A stretch of 64,000 bases of DNA from Flavobacterium tibetense (GTDB lineage: Bacteria; Bacteroidota; Bacteroidia; Flavobacteriales; Flavobacteriaceae): NCBI RefSeq assembly GCF_003293845.1, contig NZ_QLST01000010.1:55290-119289 (forward strand). The letters run 5' to 3'. A model generated the notes under the pieces. That model was given only the letters and a program-made list of their open reading frames with translations, made no database searches and was not told the DNA's origin. Made by a program: the position numbers and the translations under genes. How positions within the stretch are numbered: the stretch's first letter is position 1; each line of letters starts with the position of its first letter. Positions 33,903-42,782 of this stretch are shown piece by piece.

Positions 33903-34961
33903 ATGATCAACTTATTCAACGCCCATATAGAAAACCTTTCGATTCATAGAGTTGGAAACAAAAGCCGAAATGAAGCTATTTTCCTTTCGGATAATCCGTA
34001 TACTTTGAACGATGAAATTATGCCATTGCTCAAAGAATATTTCTTCAAACCTTTTCGTGAGAAAGAAGAAAATTACTTCCAATTTGCCCATGAAGTTGAT
34101 TTAGAATACAATGAAATGTTCAATTTAGCAACAGAGGTTTTTACCAATCCAAGCGAAATTCACAATGTTTCTAAAAAAATCACAAAGCATTTGTTTGAGC
34201 AATCGAATCATCCGCATATCAAAAATGGTGAAGTTTATGTAACGTATTTTACCAATGTTTCTATTGATAACAATGTAGTAGATGCAATTGGCGTTTTCAA
34301 AAGTGAAATTAAAACCGATTTCCTACAATTTGAAGAAAACGGAAACAACCTAGAAATGATTCTTCAACAAGGAATCAACTTAAACAAGCAAGATAAAGGT
34401 TGCATCATTTTCAACTACAAAAAAGAAGAAGGTTACAAAATTTTAACGGTTGACAGCAATCGTTACGATGCGCGTTATTGGTTAGAACATTTCCTTTCGG
34501 TTGATGTGTTTCAAGACGAAAATTTCATGACCAAAAAGTATTTGAAATTTTGCCAAGATTTTGCTAAAGAAGTAGTTTTACCCGCCGAAGACAAACAACA
34601 AGAAGTGTTGTTCATGAACCGAGCAATCAATCACTTCGCTAAAAACGATGAATTTGAAGAAACGGCTTTCTTGAACGAAGTGATGCAAAATCCAGAGTTC
34701 ATTCCCGAATTTAAAAACTATAAAGTAGATAAAGGTGCCAAATACAGCATTGAAGATGTTTCTAGTTTTCCAATTGCCAATGCAGCAGTTACCGATGTGC
34801 GTAGAACATTAAAAAACACCATTCAGTTGGATACCAATATTCAAATTAAATTGGATTTTATCAATCCAGAAAGCGCTGAGAAATTCGTTGAAAAAGGTTG
34901 GGACGAAGAAAAACAAATGTATTATTACTTGGTTTATTTTAATAAAGAGCAGAAAAGTTAA
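33903..34961 (+). CDS. Nucleoid-associated protein (NdpA/YejK family)
   Basis: A 352-residue soluble protein. The N terminus MINLFNAHIENLSIHRVGNK and the block EVYVTYFTNVSIDNNVVDAIGVFKSE followed later by KGCIIFNYKKEEGYKILTVD match the nucleoid-associated protein family (PF04245). Family members in proteobacteria bind the chromosome. The ATG at 33903 is used; an upstream ATG at 33882 would add a hydrophobic seven-residue leader. It ends in a well-formed terminator. Confidence 0.82.
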   Translation: MINLFNAHIENLSIHRVGNKSRNEAIFLSDNPYTLNDEIMPLLKEYFFKPFREKEENYFQFAHEVDLEYNEMFNLATEVFTNPSEIHNVSKKITKHLFEQSNHPHIKNGEVYVTYFTNVSIDNNVVDAIGVFKSEIKTDFLQFEENGNNLEMILQQGINLNKQDKGCIIFNYKKEEGYKILTVDSNRYDARYWLEHFLSVDVFQDENFMTKKYLKFCQDFAKEVVLPAEDKQQEVLFMNRAINHFAKNDEFEETAFLNEVMQNPEFIPEFKNYKVDKGAKYSIEDVSSFPIANAAVTDVRRTLKNTIQLDTNIQIKLDFINPESAEKFVEKGWDEEKQMYYYLVYFNKEQKS

Positions 34962-34979
34962 GTCCTTTTAAATTATACT

Positions 34980-35016
34980 AAATCCTCATAGTCATTTGAT
35001 TGTGAGGATTTTTTTT
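34980..35016 (+). terminator. Hairpin terminator after the nucleoid protein gene
   Basis: AAATCCTCA (34980-34988) pairs perfectly with TGAGGATTT (35003-35011) across a 14-base loop, followed by a run of eight T including the end of the stem. Confidence 0.85.
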
Positions 35017-35031
35017 AAACTTTAACATAAT

Positions 35032-35065
35032 TTTGTTTAATTAAATCCTATTTGTGTTAAACAAA
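35032..35065 (+). promoter_or_regulatory. Inverted repeat, putative TetR operator
   Basis: TTTGTTTAA (35032-35040) and TTAAACAAA (35057-35065) form perfect 9-bp arms separated by 16 bases. The right arm lies in the -33/-7 spacer of the promoter serving the TetR-type gene 31 bases downstream. The arrangement fits autorepression. Confidence 0.5.
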
Positions 35066-35078
35066 TTTTGTACTTTTG
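35051..35078 (+). promoter_or_regulatory. Bacteroidota-type promoter for the TetR/ABC1 operon
   Basis: TTTG at 35051-35054 and TACTTTTG at 35071-35078 with a 16-base spacer match the -33 and -7 elements, slightly shorter spacing than usual. The inverted repeat at 35032-35065 overlaps it. Confidence 0.55.
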
Positions 35079-35095
35079 ATAAAAATTAAAACATC

Positions 35096-35755
35096 ATGGC
35101 AAAGAAGAAAAATATTACTAAAGAAAATGTAATCGGGTTTTACATGGATTATTTTTTGGAACACAACAAAAAACCAAATACCGTATACCAATTCGCCAAA
35201 TTGAACAATTTTGGAGAAGCGGAATTCTACAAACATTTCACCAATTTTGAAACCATTGACGAAACCATTTTTGAAGTGTTTTTTGAGCAAACCTTGCAAT
35301 TGCTTCAAAAGAGTGACGAATATGAAACGTATGATGCCAAAACCAAATTATTGAGCTTTTACTATACTTTTTTCGAAATTTTAACTGCCAATAGAAGTTT
35401 TGTAGTAGCGATTCTCAATCATGATAAAAACCAATTAAAAAACATGAAGAAATTAGATTTGTTGCGCAAACATTTCAAGAATTTCTTCCAATCACTCGAA
35501 ATTGAGAAATTAGATTTACAACAAGAAAAGTTGATTGAATTACAAGAAAAAAGCATGAATGAAATGGCTTGGATTCAATTTGCTTTACTACTAAAATTTT
35601 GGATAGACGATACTTCTTCCTCTTTTGAAAAAACAGATATTTTTATTGAAAAATCAGTAAATGCTAGCTTCGATTTAATGGATATAAAACCTTTAAAAAG
35701 CTTATTTGATTTAGGAAAATTCATGTGGAAAGAAAAAGTAAGCATGAAAATGTAG
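35096..35755 (+). CDS. TetR-type transcriptional regulator
   Basis: A 219-residue all-helical protein. The N-terminal 60 residues give a TetR helix-turn-helix (ITKENVIGFYMDYF, PNTVYQFAKLNNFGEAEFY, then KHFTNFETIDETIF). The rest is the ligand-binding and dimerisation domain, with no recognisable ligand motif. It is followed after 25 bases by an ABC1-type kinase and a third gene. An inverted repeat overlaps its promoter, suggesting that it represses its own operon. The ligand might be a membrane lipid or quinone intermediate, but this is speculation based on the ABC1 partner. Confidence 0.82.
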   Translation: MAKKKNITKENVIGFYMDYFLEHNKKPNTVYQFAKLNNFGEAEFYKHFTNFETIDETIFEVFFEQTLQLLQKSDEYETYDAKTKLLSFYYTFFEILTANRSFVVAILNHDKNQLKNMKKLDLLRKHFKNFFQSLEIEKLDLQQEKLIELQEKSMNEMAWIQFALLLKFWIDDTSSSFEKTDIFIEKSVNASFDLMDIKPLKSLFDLGKFMWKEKVSMKM

Positions 35756-35780
35756 GTTCAAAACCTTATAAAAAAACACT

Positions 35781-37085
35781 ATGAAAACTATAGATTCTAT
35801 TCCAACTTCCAAAATACAACGTGCTTCAAAATTGATTCAAACGGGTGCTAAAGTTGGGGTAAATTACCTGAAATATTACGGTGAAAAAATCACCAAAACG
35901 GAAGAAGAAGCCAAAGAAAACTTAAACGCTTCCAATGCAGAAGACATTTACGATGGACTAAAGCAATTAAAAGGAAGCGCTTTAAAAGTAGCACAAATGT
36001 TGAGCATGGAAAAAAGCATTTTGCCGCAAGCGTATGTAGATAAATTCTCGTTAGCACAATTTTCGGTTCCGCCGCTTTCTGCCCCATTGGTTACTAAAAC
36101 TTTCAAGAATTATTTTGGTAAAAGTCCGAATGAAATTTACGATACATTCAATCCCAATTCAGTAAATGCGGCTAGTATTGGTCAAGTACATTTAGCTACA
36201 AAAGACGGAAAGAAATTGGCAGTAAAAATCCAATATCCAGGCGTTGCGGAAAGTATTTCATCAGATTTGGCTTTGGTTAAACCGATTGCCATAAAAATGT
36301 TCAACATTAAAGGTAAAGATTCGGATAAATATTTCAAAGAAGTTGAAAATAAGTTAATTGAGGAAACCAATTATATCAATGAAGTAGAGCAAAGTATCGC
36401 CATGGCTGAAGCTTGTAAACATTTACCTAATTTGGCATTTCCAAAGTATTACAAAGAATTGTCTTCTGATAGAATCATCACTATGGATTGGATGGAAGGC
36501 GAACATTTATCTGAATTTACAGCTCACAATACGAATCAGGAATTAAGCAATAAAATAGGGCAAGCACTTTGGGATTTTTATATGTTCCAAATGCACCGAT
36601 TGAAAAAAGTGCATGCTGATCCGCACCCAGGAAATTTTCTAATTTCAAAAGATGAGAAGTTAGTTGCATTAGATTTTGGTTGTATTAAAGTAGTTCCAGA
36701 GGAATTTTACATTCCGTATTTTGAATTGGCAAAAAAAGAAAGCTTAGAAAATCCGGCATATTTTAAACAAAGATTATATGAATTAGAAGTTCTAAAACCA
36801 GAAGATACTAAAGAAGAACAAGCATTTTTCTATGAAATGTTTCACGAATTATTAAGTATTTTCACTGAACCACTTCATTCGGAAATATTTGATTTTTCAG
36901 ATGCTACATTTTTTGGAAGAATTGCTGATTTGGGAGAGCGCTATTCTAAAAACACAGAATTGCGAAAAATGAATGGAAACAGAGGTTCTCAGCATTTTAT
37001 TTATATAAACCGAACCTTCTTTGGTTTGTATAATTTAATGCACGATTTAAAAGCTAAAGATATAAAAATTAATAATTTTAATTAG
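35781..37085 (+). CDS. ABC1/AarF/UbiB-family atypical kinase
   Basis: A 434-residue soluble protein. The KxGQ-like region of UbiB kinases appears as LKGSALKVAQMLSME. The ATP-binding part is NAASIGQVHLATKDGKKLAVKIQYPGV, with its Lys in AVKIQYPG, the catalytic loop is VHADPHPGNFLI and the metal-binding motif is ALDFGCIK. The family is linked to ubiquinone or isoprenoid lipid homeostasis. It is second in the operon after the TetR regulator, and the third gene follows 7 bases later. No membrane segment is seen at its C terminus. Confidence 0.93.
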   Translation: MKTIDSIPTSKIQRASKLIQTGAKVGVNYLKYYGEKITKTEEEAKENLNASNAEDIYDGLKQLKGSALKVAQMLSMEKSILPQAYVDKFSLAQFSVPPLSAPLVTKTFKNYFGKSPNEIYDTFNPNSVNAASIGQVHLATKDGKKLAVKIQYPGVAESISSDLALVKPIAIKMFNIKGKDSDKYFKEVENKLIEETNYINEVEQSIAMAEACKHLPNLAFPKYYKELSSDRIITMDWMEGEHLSEFTAHNTNQELSNKIGQALWDFYMFQMHRLKKVHADPHPGNFLISKDEKLVALDFGCIKVVPEEFYIPYFELAKKESLENPAYFKQRLYELEVLKPEDTKEEQAFFYEMFHELLSIFTEPLHSEIFDFSDATFFGRIADLGERYSKNTELRKMNGNRGSQHFIYINRTFFGLYNLMHDLKAKDIKINNFN

Positions 37086-37092
37086 TAGTAAA

Positions 37093-37518
37093 ATGCTTTT
37101 TAACACCACTTATAAAGATGATAAAATTAGTAATAGAATTAGTGAAATTACTGGCAAGCCTTATAATTTCGTTCAAAGCATAAAATTAGGCGGAACTGGT
37201 TCACATCGTATGATAATAAGCGAAGCAAGTAAACATTTTGAACACTGTTTAAATCAAGTTGCTGATACGCAATATTGTAATTTAGAACTTAGACCAAATG
37301 GTGTTTTGTTACATATTAATAAGGGTTTGGCTAACTACACTTGGGCGATACCCTATTACCAACTGGTGATTTATAAAAGTAAAACCTTAAGCATTCATGC
37401 CAATGGTATGTTTGTCAAAATAAAATTGGATAAGAATTTTCAAAGGAATTACAAATTCTTCAACCGATTAGAAAATATAAAATTGGCACAAACAGAGGCG
37501 CACAATTTTATCCATTAA
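37093..37518 (+). CDS. Hypothetical protein, third gene of the TetR-ABC1 operon
   Basis: A 141-residue soluble protein with no signal peptide. It starts MLFNTTYKDDKISNRISEITGKPYNF and contains a core TWAIPYYQLVIYKSKTLSIHANGMFVKI, which has the look of a beta-rich small domain such as a PH-like fold, and a basic C terminus. I do not recognise the family. It lies 7 bases after the ABC1 kinase gene and before a strong bidirectional terminator. Confidence 0.7.
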   Translation: MLFNTTYKDDKISNRISEITGKPYNFVQSIKLGGTGSHRMIISEASKHFEHCLNQVADTQYCNLELRPNGVLLHINKGLANYTWAIPYYQLVIYKSKTLSIHANGMFVKIKLDKNFQRNYKFFNRLENIKLAQTEAHNFIH

Positions 37519-37552
37519 TTTTTAGTTTAGTTTGTTTATAATTGGTTAAACG

Positions 37553-37585
37553 AAAAACTCCTAAGCGGTTAACTTAGGAGTTTTT
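37553..37585. terminator. Bidirectional terminator between the ABC1 operon and sucC
   Basis: A perfect 13-bp stem (37553-37565 with 37573-37585; AAAAACTCCTAAG against its complement) around a seven-base loop, with A- and T-runs on the two sides. It serves the operon on the plus strand and sucC on the minus strand. Confidence 0.92.
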
Positions 37586-37609
37586 TATATATAAACTAAA
37601 ATGTTCTAA

Positions 37610-38803
37610 TTAAGACAAAGCCGCTTTTACTTGGTCAGCTGCTTCTTGGAATTGAACAGCAGATAAAATTGGCATTCCTGAATTATCGATTAAATCTTTA
37701 GCGATTTCAGCATTTGTTCCTTGTAAACGCACAATGATTGGCACTTTAATAGCGTCACCCATGTTTTTGTAAGCATCAACAACACCCTGAGCAACACGGT
37801 CACAACGAACGATTCCACCAAAAATGTTAATTAAAATAGCTTTTACATTAGGATCTTTTAAGATAATACGGAAAGCAGTTTCTACACGTTTTGCATCAGC
37901 AGTTCCACCTACGTCTAAGAAGTTTGCAGGTTCAAAACCAGCGTACTTAATTAAATCCATAGTTGCCATTGCTAAACCAGCACCGTTAACCATACAACCT
38001 ACAGTTCCATCTAAATCAACGTAGTTTAATCCTACTTCTTTAGCTTCAACTTCGATTGGGTTTTCCTCACGGATATCACGCATTTCAGCTAAATCTTTGT
38101 GACGGAATAAAGCGTTGTCATCTAAATCTACTTTAGCATCAACTGCAATAATTTTATTATCTGAAGTTTTTAAAACTGGATTAATTTCAAACATGGAAGC
38201 ATCTGAACCTACGTAAGCTTTGTATAATGCGTCAACGAATTTCAACATTTCTTTAAAAGCATCACCTGAAAGTCCTAAGTTGAAAGCAATTCTTCTTGCT
38301 TGGAAACCTTGTAAACCAACAGCTGGGTCAATTTCTTCAGTAAAAATTAAATGTGGCGTGTGTTCAGCAACTTCTTCAATATCCATTCCACCTTCAGTAG
38401 AATACATAATCATGTTACGACCAGCACCTCTATTTAACAAAACAGACATATAAAACTCTTTCGTTTCACTTTCACCTGGATAGTAAACATCTTCTGCTAC
38501 TAACACTTTATGAACTCTTTTTCCTTGTGGAGGAGTTTGAGGTGTAATTAAGTCCATTCCAATAATTTGACCAGCAATTTCAGCTACTTGATCTAAATTC
38601 TTAGCTAATTTAACGCCACCGCCTTTTCCACGACCACCTGCGTGAATTTGAGCTTTGATTACATGCCAACCAGTTCCTGTTTCAGAAGTTAATTGTTTTG
38701 CTTTTGCTACTGCTTCTTCAGCATTATTAGCAACATAACCACGTTGAACGCGAACGCCGTAACTAGCTAATATTTCTTTACCTTGATATTCGTGTAAGTT
38801 CAT
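37610..38803 (-). CDS. sucC: Succinyl-CoA ligase, ADP-forming, beta subunit
   Basis: Catalyses the substrate-level phosphorylation step of the TCA cycle, binding ATP or GTP. The 397-residue protein begins MNLHEYQGKEILASYGV and has the ATP-grasp core with AQIHAGGRGKGGGVKLA near residue 51, EINPVL near residue 200 and the C-terminal GTNAEIAKDLI segment. It also has VNGAGLAMATMDLI and NIFGGIVRCD, the phosphohistidine-loop contact region. The alpha subunit sucD is not in the window, which is usual in flavobacteria. It is divergent from lysA. Confidence 0.96.
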   Translation of the reverse strand: MNLHEYQGKEILASYGVRVQRGYVANNAEEAVAKAKQLTSETGTGWHVIKAQIHAGGRGKGGGVKLAKNLDQVAEIAGQIIGMDLITPQTPPQGKRVHKVLVAEDVYYPGESETKEFYMSVLLNRGAGRNMIMYSTEGGMDIEEVAEHTPHLIFTEEIDPAVGLQGFQARRIAFNLGLSGDAFKEMLKFVDALYKAYVGSDASMFEINPVLKTSDNKIIAVDAKVDLDDNALFRHKDLAEMRDIREENPIEVEAKEVGLNYVDLDGTVGCMVNGAGLAMATMDLIKYAGFEPANFLDVGGTADAKRVETAFRIILKDPNVKAILINIFGGIVRCDRVAQGVVDAYKNMGDAIKVPIIVRLQGTNAEIAKDLIDNSGMPILSAVQFQEAADQVKAALS

Positions 38804-38936
38804 AATTTGATACGTTTTTCTTTTTTTAAAAGTGCCACAAAAATAACAAACATATTTTGAAAACTACTATTTTTTTTCATTTAATTTGGCTATTTGGTAT
38901 ACATAGCTTTGTTTTTTAGTTCGATTAAAATTGGCG

Positions 38937-38995
38937 TTTTGTTATTTAAATAACATTTTGTTACTTTTTGTTATATTCTGTTAATTATTTGGTTA
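38937..38995 (+). promoter_or_regulatory. Helically phased TTTTGTTA octamers upstream of lysA
   Basis: TTTTGTTA occurs exactly at 38937, 38956 and 38966, with close variants at 38976 (TTCTGTTA) and 38988 (TTTGGTTA). Starts are separated by 19, 10, 10 and 12 bases, about one or two helical turns. The first copy runs into a perfect 14-bp palindrome (GTTATTTAAATAAC, 38941-38954). The lysA start is 41 bases after the last copy. Confidence 0.5.
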
Positions 38996-39035
38996 TGCAT
39001 GAATCCCAATGTTTCTTTGCAAAAAATTTTAAAAA

Positions 39036-40262
39036 ATGAATACTGAAAATTTAAACACTGCTGCTGCACAATTTGGATTGCCTTTATATGTGTACCATTC
39101 TGAAAAAATTGAGAGTCAATACAACCGTTTAACTCAAGCGTTTGCCAAGGTTCCACGTTTTAAGATTCATTATGCGGTTAAAGCATTGTCAAATGTTAGT
39201 ATTTTAAAAATCATAAAGAATTTAGGCGGTGGTTTAGATACGGTTTCTATTGAAGAAGTTCAACTAGGATTGTATGCTGGTTTTGCTCCAAGCGAAATTA
39301 TTTATACACCTAATGGCGTTTCGATGGAAGAAATTGAACAAGTAGCTGCCATGGGCGTTCAAATCAATATTGACAATCTGTCGATTTTAGAGCAATTTGG
39401 TACTAAGCATCCTACTATTCCGGTTTGTATTCGTATTAATCCTCATGTTATGGCTGGTGGAAACGCTAATATTTCTGTGGGACATATTGATAGTAAATTT
39501 GGAATTTCTATTCACCAATTGCCTCATATTTTGAGAATTGTGGAAAATACCAAAATGCACATCAACGGTATTCACATGCATACCGGTTCGGATATTTTGG
39601 ATGTAGAAGTATTTTTATATGCTGCTGAAATCTTATTTGATACAGCCAAAAACTTCAAAGAATTAGATTTTATTGACTTTGGAAGCGGATTTAAAGTTCC
39701 GTACAAAGCAGGTGATATTGAAACGGATGTAGAAGAATTTGGTAAAAAATTAACCAAAAGATTTCTAGCCTTCGAAAAAGAATACGGTCGCGAATTGACG
39801 TTAGCGTTTGAGCCTGGAAAATTTCTAGTAAGTGAAGCTGGATATTTCCTAACGAAAGTCAATGTGGTAAAACAAACGACTTCAACTGTTTTTGCTGGAG
39901 TAGATAGTGGATTTAATCATTTGATACGTCCGATGTTATATGGAGCCCAACATCACATCGAAAACATTTCTAACCCCAATGGAAAAGAACGTTTTTACTC
40001 GGTTGTGGGCTACATCTGTGAAACCGACACCTTTGCTTCCAACCGAAGAATTACAGAAATTACAGAAGGTGATATTTTATGTTTCAAAAATGCGGGAGCC
40101 TATTGTTTTTCAATGGCGTCTAACTACAATTCGAGAGTAAAACCAGCCGAAGTAATTTGGCATAACGGCGAAGCGCATTTAATTAGACAAAGAGAAACCT
40201 TTGAAGATATTTTGAAAAATCAGGTGATTCCTTCTACTATTGAAGAACCCGTTTTAGTTTAG
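39036..40262 (+). CDS. lysA: Diaminopimelate decarboxylase
   Basis: Decarboxylates meso-diaminopimelate to lysine using pyridoxal phosphate. The 408-residue protein has Lys49 in HYAVKALSN as the PLP Schiff base, the HMHTGSDI segment, DFGSGFKVPY, EPGKFLVSEAGY and the C-terminal VGYICETDTFA with the active-site Cys from the partner subunit. It also has NAGAYCFSMASNYNSR. dapD of the same pathway is at 10.3 kb, so lysine synthesis is split across the window. Upstream DNA carries the phased octamer array. The response regulator gene follows 117 bases later. Confidence 0.95.
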   Translation: MNTENLNTAAAQFGLPLYVYHSEKIESQYNRLTQAFAKVPRFKIHYAVKALSNVSILKIIKNLGGGLDTVSIEEVQLGLYAGFAPSEIIYTPNGVSMEEIEQVAAMGVQINIDNLSILEQFGTKHPTIPVCIRINPHVMAGGNANISVGHIDSKFGISIHQLPHILRIVENTKMHINGIHMHTGSDILDVEVFLYAAEILFDTAKNFKELDFIDFGSGFKVPYKAGDIETDVEEFGKKLTKRFLAFEKEYGRELTLAFEPGKFLVSEAGYFLTKVNVVKQTTSTVFAGVDSGFNHLIRPMLYGAQHHIENISNPNGKERFYSVVGYICETDTFASNRRITEITEGDILCFKNAGAYCFSMASNYNSRVKPAEVIWHNGEAHLIRQRETFEDILKNQVIPSTIEEPVLV

Positions 40263-40379
40263 AGCAACAGATAGACTTATTACCTTTTATTAATATGCAA
40301 AAACTCCAATAAAAAACAGAACATGCTTGAAAAACAACAGCACTTTTCATACAAAAACTTAACCTTAATCTCATCAATT

Positions 40380-40817
40380 ATGAAAACATTTGAAATTTTA
40401 TTAGCTGAGGATAATGAAGGGGACATTGTTCTTACTATTGAATCATTAGAAGATAGTAAACTAATAAAAAATATAAATGTTGTTAAAAACGGAAAAGATG
40501 CTGTTGATTTTATTATGAAAGAAGGAAATTACGTAATGGCTAATCGTCCTGATTTGATTTTATTAGACGTAAATCTTCCATTAAAAAATGGTTATGAAGT
40601 ACTAAAAATAATTAAAAATAACGAAAAAACTAAACAAATCCCTGTAATAATGCTAACAACCTCTTCATCCGAAGAAGATATTAATTTATCAATTAGCAAT
40701 CATGCAAATGCATTTATAACTAAACCCATTGAACCAGAAAATTACTCCAATATTAGAACAAAAGTTGAAAATTTCCTTCTTAAAATAAATTCAGTTAAAA
40801 TCAATAAAAAAAGCTAA
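40380..40817 (+). CDS. Single-domain response regulator (CheY/Rcp1-like)
   Basis: A 145-residue receiver with no output domain. Glu10-Asp11 form the acidic pocket, Asp63 in LILLDVNLP is the phospho-acceptor, Thr in VIMLTTSSS and Lys115 in FITKPIEPE complete the active site. Stand-alone receivers relay phosphate or move a partner protein. There is no kinase next to it. The ATG at 40380 is used; the frame extends upstream to an ATG at 40323 with a weak, non-homologous leader. Confidence 0.92.
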   Translation: MKTFEILLAEDNEGDIVLTIESLEDSKLIKNINVVKNGKDAVDFIMKEGNYVMANRPDLILLDVNLPLKNGYEVLKIIKNNEKTKQIPVIMLTTSSSEEDINLSISNHANAFITKPIEPENYSNIRTKVENFLLKINSVKINKKS

Positions 40818-40892
40818 TCTGCTTTCTGACAATTGAACCAAAAAAATGTATTTCCTAACTGTGGATATTTTCTAAAAGTTACGAATTCCATA

Positions 40893-42500
40893 TTATCTAA
40901 TTACTTCTTCCAAAACCTCAGCATCGGTTGCATTTGGTAATGTGGTTTTTAATTGAAATGCTAATGTTGGTGCTATTTGAGTAATTTCTTTTTTAGCATA
41001 AGAAGCTCCTTTTGGGATTTTCCAACCAAAGAAAATTAGCGGCACATGCGTATCATACGTATAAGACGTTCCGTGTGAAGTACCAACAGCTGAATATTCA
41101 ATATAACCAGGTTTATACGTAAAAACCAATTCTCCATTTTGAACCGGATCATATCCTTTGGAAATAAAATTCAAATACGTATCAGTTGTTGAGCCTACCA
41201 AAATTTCTTCTTCTGTATAAACGCGTTTTACCGCTTTTTGTTGGTACAAATAGTTTTTAAAATCTTGCTTTACTTGGTTCAAATCAATACCATTTGCTGT
41301 TAATAATGGTTTATTGAAAAACAAATTGAAATTGGAATAATCCAACAACACGTCAATACCATACATTTTCTCTGAAAAACGTCTTAAATCATTTTCGAAG
41401 TTTTTTCTATTGATGTTATCTACATCATAACGGCTGTCTTTTAAATGTTTGACATTCTCTGCTCCTCCGTGATCAGCTGTTAGGAAAACCAAATAATTTC
41501 CTTTTCCAATTTTCTTATCCAAATACGTTAAAAAATCAGCAATAGTTTCATCCAAACGCAAATAGGTATCTTGAATTTCAACCGAACGTGGTCCCATTGT
41601 ATGTCCAATATAATCAGTTGAAGAGAAACTTACTGCTAGAAAATCGGTAATGTTGTCGACCCCTAAATTCTCGTTTTCAATGGTTCTTTTGGCAAAATCG
41701 GCCAACAAATTATTTCCATACGGACTTGAACGCAACACGCCAGCATCGTTATTTTCATACATTTCCTTCATGTTATAAGGGAAAAATGGCGTTTTCTTGA
41801 ACAATTTTCCTTCGTAGGGATTGTTATCGCTTAAACTTTCGTTGTAGGTTGCTTTAGGTTTTAGTAAATCCCAACCTTTTTCTAAGTAGGTCAAATAGTT
41901 TTTTTCGTTGTTGAATTGTGTTACCCAATCTGGTAATTTTTCACCGTAATACGTACTTGAAATAAAAGCACCAGTTTTACTGTACCAAAATGCCCAATCC
42001 GCAAAATGTCCAGCTGGCAAAATGGCACCTCTATCTTTGATACTAATTCCAATGACTTTCCCTTTGAAGTTGGTTGCCAATTTTAATTCATCAGTAATGG
42101 TAGTACTTTGCAAATTTCTTGGCGACATCATGCCTTCTTTTTCCGTGCCATCGCCTATGGTTTTTACTTGTTCGTCATCGGTACAATACAATTCTTTTCC
42201 TGTGGCTTTGTTGAACCATTCGTTTCCCACAATACCATGAACCGCAGGAACGGCTCCAGTGTAAATCGTAGCATGACCAGGCGCAGTGTATGTTGGCATG
42301 TAGTTGTAATGCATGTTATGATAAGTAAAACCTTCTTGCATTAAGCGTTTGAAACCATTAGCCGAAAAATCATCTGAAAAACGGTATAAATATTCCATTT
42401 TCATTTGATCTACCACGATACCAACAACTAATTTGGGTTTATCTTGTGCTGAACTTTCTAAAATTAATAAGGAAATCAGGCAAAAAAGTATCTTTTTCAT
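40893..42500 (-). CDS. PafA-type alkaline phosphatase
   Basis: A 535-residue exported phosphatase (signal MKKILFCLISLLILESSAQ). It has Asp31 in GIVVDQMKMEYLYRF, the nucleophile Thr at about residue 78 in YTAPGHATIYTG, SSTDYIGHTMGPRS with metal-binding Asp and His, LTADHGGAENV and a late VGTSHGTSYTYDTHVP segment. This is the layout of PafA, the main calcium-activated phosphate-scavenging phosphatase of flavobacteria. It acts in the periplasm. The upstream 282 bases contain a large palindromic element. Confidence 0.9.
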   Translation of the reverse strand: MKKILFCLISLLILESSAQDKPKLVVGIVVDQMKMEYLYRFSDDFSANGFKRLMQEGFTYHNMHYNYMPTYTAPGHATIYTGAVPAVHGIVGNEWFNKATGKELYCTDDEQVKTIGDGTEKEGMMSPRNLQSTTITDELKLATNFKGKVIGISIKDRGAILPAGHFADWAFWYSKTGAFISSTYYGEKLPDWVTQFNNEKNYLTYLEKGWDLLKPKATYNESLSDNNPYEGKLFKKTPFFPYNMKEMYENNDAGVLRSSPYGNNLLADFAKRTIENENLGVDNITDFLAVSFSSTDYIGHTMGPRSVEIQDTYLRLDETIADFLTYLDKKIGKGNYLVFLTADHGGAENVKHLKDSRYDVDNINRKNFENDLRRFSEKMYGIDVLLDYSNFNLFFNKPLLTANGIDLNQVKQDFKNYLYQQKAVKRVYTEEEILVGSTTDTYLNFISKGYDPVQNGELVFTYKPGYIEYSAVGTSHGTSYTYDTHVPLIFFGWKIPKGASYAKKEITQIAPTLAFQLKTTLPNATDAEVLEEVIR

Positions 42501-42644
42501 TTCGAATTGTATTTATCACAAAAATACAGTTTTGAATTGGAAATGATGTTAAGGGAAGATGAAAAAGCAAAATTTAAAAATAATGAAGTAAATAAAATTT
42601 AAATGAACCATTTTAAAGATGTTTAGTTTAAAAAACTTTCATTT

Positions 42645-42773
42645 TTAAACCACATAGAAACATAGAAAAAAGAGATTAGAATAGTCAAAATTATTTGTTG
42701 CACATAGCTATGTTTTCTAAACCTGAGTATTACGTCTCTGAAAATTTATAAGCTATGTTTCTATGTGGTTTAA
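42645..42773. repeat. Palindromic element with perfect 21-bp inverted ends
   Basis: Bases 42645-42665 (TTAAACCACATAGAAACATA then G) are the exact reverse complement of 42753-42773. The 129-base unit also contains an internal partial copy, CACATAGCTATGTTTTC, at 42701-42717, which makes the centre self-complementary. It encodes nothing and lies between two minus-strand genes, downstream of the gene at 42783 and upstream of the phosphatase. Confidence 0.75.
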
Positions 42774-42782
42774 GATAAAAAA

